This document shows positions 49,021 to 64,000 of a stretch of DNA of 64,000 nt, in pieces. The DNA comes from Rotaria macrura. Lineage: Eukaryota; Rotifera; Eurotatoria; Philodinida; Philodinidae. The position numbers and the translations under genes are program-made. The notes under the pieces were generated by a model. The model was given only the letters and a program-made list of their open reading frames with translations. It ran no database searches and had not been told where the DNA came from. The stretch is taken from the NCBI GenBank assembly GCA_900239685.1, contig OENT01000149.1:1-64000 (forward strand), written 5' to 3'. How positions within the stretch are numbered: the stretch's first letter is position 1; every line of letters begins with the position of its first letter.

Positions 49021-50665
49021 ACTAAGATGTTCATCATTTCTTGATCTATCTGTACACATTTATACATATATTTTGTGTTTATTATTGTTGTTGTTTTGTG
49101 TAATCATTTTTTTCCTTTTCTATTTGTTTCTATAAATACGCTACAGTGCATCATTTATCTTGAGTGTATTCATAATGTAAATTTGTATTCTCATTTGCTT
49201 GCTTGTTTTTTCTTTCTCGAATAAACAACAAGAAAGATATTTAATTAACTATTAGAATAATCATCGAAAGGAATTGATACCATTGTCGGGATTAACTATT
49301 AGAAATACATTGAAGTTTGCTGATAGAATATTTGTTTTTATTTTTAAAACGTTTTTTTCGACGTGTGATCTAGAACGGGCAATATCTACTATTGTTAAGC
49401 ACGTACTAAAGAAATCTATTTCTTTTTGAAGATCTGGAGACGATTACCAATTGATGGCAAATATTTTGCTAATACATCAGTTTAACGAGCTGGTTGTATT
49501 TCACAAAATCATATTCGAATTCAATTTCTCTTTGTCGTTCCATACAAAAAAACACATGTTATTGTTTTACTACGGTCAATAGCTATAGAATAGCAATTTT
49601 CCCTAATCATGAAAACGTGTGTTTTGTTAAAAGAACCTATTTGACAAGTGTGACGTGAACACTGGAATTTGTTGAATTCAATAGAATTATTTCTAAGCAA
49701 TTACTCAATTTAAAAGATGATACAGTGCTATTGTTGTCAACGCTTTCTTAAGAGCGTTCATGATACTGACAATGACAACTATATTTTTGTTCACCAGCTA
49801 CAACAATGATGAACTATTCTATCATCATTTTTGAAGAGAAGACGCATGTTTTTGGAAATAACACCATCGAATCTTTATTCGAGTTCTAATGGTTTTGATT
49901 TGTTTAGCAACCCGGGGATCTAGTTTGTAATCAAGTAAGGCTTACTAAAATTCCGAAAGCAAACGGTGAACTACAAACATGAAATAAAGGATGCCGATGT
50001 TCTTCTTAATAGATAGATCGTTTTTAGTCGGTTGAACACAGTTTAACTCTATCATAAAAATAAAAGTGGAGTGCATTAAAACAATTACAATATCAAATTC
50101 TCGATTATATATTAAAAAAAATGACGTCTTGCTTGTGTTTGAACAGTAGAAATCAAATCTTCTAATTATTCTTCTGTGTTTTTGTTATAACTCTTTCCCG
50201 TTATTGATTAGCAACTTTTTAAATCTTTTGTTTTTGGAGAACATCATGTGAATTATATTACGGTGTGAGATTATTAATCTTGAACAAACATAGATACCAA
50301 TAAGTGTGTTAGAGATATAGAAAGATGATTGAGATCCAGTAACACAGTATGCTGACTTCTACTAAACATAAATGGTATGAAACTTTCACAAAACATTTCG
50401 AGTTTTTAGTTTCCTTAATTTGAATCCTAATGTTCATTAGTCGAATGAATGTGGGAGTATTGTACTCTATATTAGGCTGAACAATTTTATTATTCAAAAT
50501 TTGCATATTAATTGTTTCTTGAATTATTTCGAAGTAATCAATAAGTTTCCTCATTGTTATTGAAGGCAGGAAATGCAGTATAAAACTTAAGCAAAGACAC
50601 TTAAATTAGTTTTACTTTGAATCATACTCTCACAGTTATGCTTAAAACTTTTGTGTAAACAACAA

Positions 50666-50671
50666 TTTATT
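50666..50671 (-). promoter_or_regulatory. Candidate polyadenylation signal of RBPJ
   Basis: TTTATT on the + strand (AATAAA on the - strand) lies about 31 bp past the RBPJ stop codon. Another copy at 50701-50706 overlaps the stop itself. Confidence 0.4.
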
Positions 50672-50701
50672 GCCTTAGGAGAAATCGAGTAGAAACACAT
50701 T

Positions 50702-52972
<2,271 letters not shown>

Positions 52973-54117
52973 GTGACAATGTAAGAGAAAAGGGAAAAAA
53001 AGCATAGACTTATGAATCCAGATGGTTATTTTACACTTGGGCTTTTGTTATCAATCATTAAGATTACATACTGATTGTCGGGTTTTTTCAATTGTCGTCG
53101 CACATGGTTACGACATTTTTAGAGGTTTTCGATGATTTTTTAATGTTAAATAATAATCATTTACGATGCAGTCATTAGCAATAAAACTATTAACTCGAAG
53201 TAATGAATTATTTTGTGACATAGTTAAAGAAATAGTCGTTCACATTCGATTATAGTCATCCGTCTGTTGATCATAAATTGATAATCATGATAAGTCGCGA
53301 AACGACGAAAGAAAGCAAATGCTAATGAACAAAAGTAGCATGAGTATAATCAATCACCATGGGTGCCTATTCATGTTCATTGATCACGATCAAAGTAGTC
53401 GAACATCTGATTTTTCTTTTCATTCAATAGAAATAAACATATTCTGAAATTTATGTTTTCTGTCGAATATGCTATTAAAATCAAACAAAATCTTCAATTT
53501 TACCCATAACGACACGGCATGTATTCTTCAAGTCATGTTAATTTGATGTTTGATAATTAACTATCACAATTGCGTTTGTATTCAAAATTGTCATATCATC
53601 TTCGATGGATGTGATATTTAATTTTGTTTTTCGTGTTAATATACATTCTTATCGTAGAATGTTTGATCAGAAAGTATGTTCTTGAAAGATTCTAAGAACA
53701 CTATAGTGTACATGTTAAACAAGAGAAAATGAAAAGTAATGTGTATTTTTCATTCAAAGCGATGTGTATCTTTTATCGTTTATTCGTTCTTGTTCTCTTA
53801 TTTTTTGATGATGAAAAACAATAAAAAGAACGAAGAACAGAACAGTTATTATTCCTTTTTCCAGACATCTGCTTCAGCTTCAATCTTTGATAGGCAAACA
53901 TGATTAGTAACTAATTCAAAATAAGATATGTACGTATGTATCTATTAGTAATGATCACATTGGGAAATAAAGTTTAATACACGTGTTTAGAAAGAAATAC
54001 GACAGCTATATAAAACACATCCTTTCGTTTTGACAAGCAAATTCATGAAAAAATTTCTCTGTATGTGTATGAAAATAAGTTTCGCATTTGAAAATAAATA
54101 TATAAATGTATATTTGT
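52973..54117. other. Intergenic region between RBPJ and the kainate receptor gene
   Basis: Both flanking genes are on the - strand, so this stretch carries the RBPJ promoter side and the 3' end of the receptor gene. I see no gene, clear AATAAA on the - strand or repeat. Confidence 0.45.
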
Positions 54118-61442
<7,325 letters not shown>

Positions 61443-63556
61443 TTTTACAATTGAACATATAAGGGAAACATCTTGCTCTCTTCTATCTTCTTTCGAAACT
61501 AGATTCTTGCTTTCTCTTCTATAAATGTTATCTTGAGTGCACAGCAGGAAATCGCCTCCTAAGAAAAAGAAAAGAAAAGGAACGAGAGTCGAGTGAGGAG
61601 TAGAAATAAGAGAAGAAAAAGTCAATTGCAATTCTGTTCATATGAGAAGACTCACATACATAATGGCGATGAAGACTGAAATAGAATGTCAGAATTCTAG
61701 TGGCTGTTCATTCTTTGTCATTTTTTATTATTCTTGTTGATCATTTTCTTTATCTATTGTTGTTCGTTCATTGAGTTGATTGTGATATTTTAATATACGA
61801 TAAATATTGATTTTAATTTATTTACATCAACTATTATCTATTCAAGGAGAATAATGACTGTTTCCTCACTATTCTTAATTTCGTTTTTTTCACTTGTTAG
61901 ATTTTGATAGATCGATATAATTAGCGATTCACGAACATCGGACAACGAGAGAGAGAGAGAGAAGAGGAAGAACTTGTAGCATGTTAACTTTGCCATGTTT
62001 GTTCTAGATCTTTTCTTGATTCTATTTAATTTGATTAGTTTACAAACGCACGCATACTTAGAGATCTTGCCATAATTGAATTTCGGACGGATAGACGCAT
62101 TGATTCAAGAAAAGAACAAAAATCTAAAATCAAGAATTATCATTCTATATATTTCTACACTTAAAATAATGCAATGCATATACATAATCATTAGATCAGA
62201 TAGTTGTAATAATACACCTATTAATTCTCTTTCAATAACATAGGAAAACCACAATAAGATGCTATAGGACATAATAGATCAACAAGAACCAATGAAATAG
62301 ATGAAAAAGAAAACGCAATATAAGCAATTACAAGTACTAGTGACGAATCATTTTAAAAACTTATAAGTAGTTCTTGTTTTATTATTTCTTATTACATATT
62401 TAGTAGGAATAAGCACGTGCAATCAAGATGAAGATAAGAAAACGATCTCATATATTATCATGAATAATTAAAACTGTTGTTTTTCATTTTCTTCTTGTAA
62501 CCAGACCTTGAAGTGCGTTTTGCATCGAGAAATACACGATATCATACAAGATAAAGTTTTGTATTAATTCCAAGAGACGTATTTGACTACCACAGAATCA
62601 CTTGAAATGCTTTTGATAAAGACCAGTAAGCATGAATATGAAAGGTATGAGCAGGAAACGTCATGTTTTCTTTGTTTTTTCATCTTCCAATAGAACAGCT
62701 AATCAAATGTTTTTAATCGCCTAAAATAAAGTGCACTTGAGTTAAACGATCTTGTTCAACTTGTACATTTTCATGCTTATAATCGATAGATACGGTGTTC
62801 ATTCATGAAAGAAAGAAAAAGACTGCAAACCCTAATTCAATTCGATATGTCAGACCTTCAAATACGAGTGTATAATCGAATTAATACATCATGCAGTCTC
62901 TTTTGAACGAAACTTTTCTTTACAATGTTTTTATATTTTGTTTTTGTGCCATTCAAGAACAACGTGCTGTTTAATCTAATGAGTGTTTTTTCACGGTAAG
63001 GAGAAACATTGCGAAAGCAATTTTCTTATTGACGTGATCGAATTTCATCATGAATAAGTTTGATGCTTCTTTCAACAATAGATTACAATCTGCATTCATA
63101 TATTCAGGTGGGACATAGTCTAGTCAGTAGAGAATCGACACTTGACAATACACTTTCATAAGAAATGCGTACTGTAGAGAAAAAAAAATTCAGCTCAGAA
63201 GACTTTGTTCAAAAATGATTTAAGCGAAAGCTGTTTCTTTTTTTTCACTCTAGGAAACTATTTTCGATACAAAATAGTTTTCGTTTTGAGAATCTGTGAT
63301 TCATGTAAAAATAGACCTTACTGAATACTAGAAGATCATTTTCTTTTTACTTATCATCTTAGTAAATTATAGCTGCTTCGTTGATTTGAAAAATAAAATT
63401 CTTCATGTTCATGCTTAATTAAAAATATGACGTGTCTTTGTCACATGGATTTCGGATTTCTCAATTTGTCAACCTTGAATTTATAAAGAATAATTTCAAG
63501 ATTAGCTCAATTGACAATAATAGATAGGGAACTTTTCAAATGCACTACTAGTGTAT
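61443..63556. other. Region upstream of the kainate receptor gene
   Basis: It should hold the receptor promoter and any 5' noncoding exon. Visible items are the acceptor at 61558 and a short (GA)n run at 61947-61962. I see no gene or large repeat in 62000-63556. Confidence 0.45.
61558..61582 (-). promoter_or_regulatory. Candidate 3' splice acceptor in the receptor 5' leader
   Basis: On the - strand a long pyrimidine tract (CTTTTCTTTTTCTTAG) ends in AG at 61560-61559, about 116 bp before the start codon. It fits the end of a 5' noncoding intron or a trans-splice site. Confidence 0.4.
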
Positions 63557-63987
63557 TTATTTATGAGAAAAAATAACGTAAAACTCATAAACATAGTAAA
63601 AGATAAAATCTAATTTGATTGATTGACGAATACACTTGATTAGTTTGTATAGAAATAGGAAACAATTATCATGCGATTCTATGAGATAGAAATTCTGACT
63701 AAAGTTTATTGCATGATCATTTTCGTGAAAATTTTTTCTAAAATTTAATAAATCTATCATAAAACATGGATCTTCTCCAGCGTTTGTTAACATGCTTCTT
63801 GTTGAAGAAAATTGGGGTAAAAATTTATTTGCATAATTGCTCCTGCGTTTTTGTCTGTCACTGTTGAATGATTGAATAAGTGCTAATCTTCTATATTGCA
63901 TTATAATAGTAATGATAAAAATTGGAAATAGTTGTCTAGAACACAAAATTCTCTCTCGAACTACGTTCTGAATTTGTAGGCGACTGG
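63557..63987 (-). CDS. Partial terminal exon of an unrecognised gene
   Basis: The - strand is open from the window edge to a stop at 63557-63559. A TTTCAG acceptor at 63993-63988 would start the exon at 63987 in phase 1. The peptide begins SRLQIQNVVRERILCSRQLF, has a short hydrophobic run (FPIFIITII), a basic stretch (DRQKRRSNYANKF) and a tail rich in Phe, Asn and Tyr. The upstream exons would lie beyond the right edge. No family recognised. It may be the C-terminal tail of a membrane protein or a chance open stretch. Confidence 0.35.
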
Positions 63988-64000
63988 CTGAAATACAAAT

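Larger units (their letters stand above)
48982..50701. other. Intergenic region between convergent ARID4 and RBPJ
   Basis: This 1.7 kb stretch holds two 3' ends. An 81-codon - strand ORF at 50309-50554 has no recognised family and no splice support. I see no repeat or RNA gene here. Confidence 0.45.

Overview
This is nuclear DNA from a small invertebrate animal. It is AT-rich, its genes are cut into many exons, and most introns are about 50-70 bp with GTAAG-type donors and TTTAG-type acceptors. The gene set is metazoan: a kainate-type glutamate receptor, the Notch-pathway DNA-binding protein RBPJ, ARAP, ARID4, LONRF and ZC3H13. Base composition, compact introns and codon choice look most like a rotifer, possibly a bdelloid. 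That assignment is inference, because no species marker is visible.

Layout, left to right: the last exon of an unrecognised + strand gene (1-160); a ZC3H13-like m6A-writer subunit on the - strand (445-4204); a long ARAP-like Arf/Rho GAP gene on the + strand (5581-22922), whose kilobase introns hold coding remnants, an inverted repeat and a possible second element; a LONRF RING/TPR/LON ubiquitin ligase on the + strand (24087-29610); an unrecognised, probably tail-anchored protein on the - strand (29829-31959); a repeat island (about 32.3-36.0 kb) with a TTTGGAT-rich block, a 1.75 kb foldback repeat and a hAT-like MITE with a perfect 8 bp target-site duplication; an unrecognised helical protein on the - strand (36058-37449); a gene-poor stretch; an ARID4 chromatin protein on the + strand (41345-48981); RBPJ on the - strand (50702-52972); a 19-exon kainate receptor on the - strand (54118-61442); and a partial exon on the - strand at the right edge (63557-63987).

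For the eight complete gene models I chained exons by hand. Junction phases agree throughout and reading frames stay open, giving about 729 (ZC3H13), 1374 (ARAP), 693 (LONRF), 392, 441, 1619 (ARID4), 524 (RBPJ) and 933 (kainate receptor) residues. One ARAP junction, between the ArfGAP/ankyrin exon and the next PH exon, has two phase-compatible solutions.

The genes do not form an operon or a shared pathway; they are ordinary animal housekeeping, signalling and chromatin genes. I found no CRISPR array, no tRNA or rRNA and no new multigene system. The points most worth a second look are a genomically encoded lysine at the Q/R site of the kainate receptor, alternative terminal exons in ARAP and LONRF that would remove C-terminal domains, the hAT-like MITE with its 168 bp internal repeats, and two large foldback repeats.
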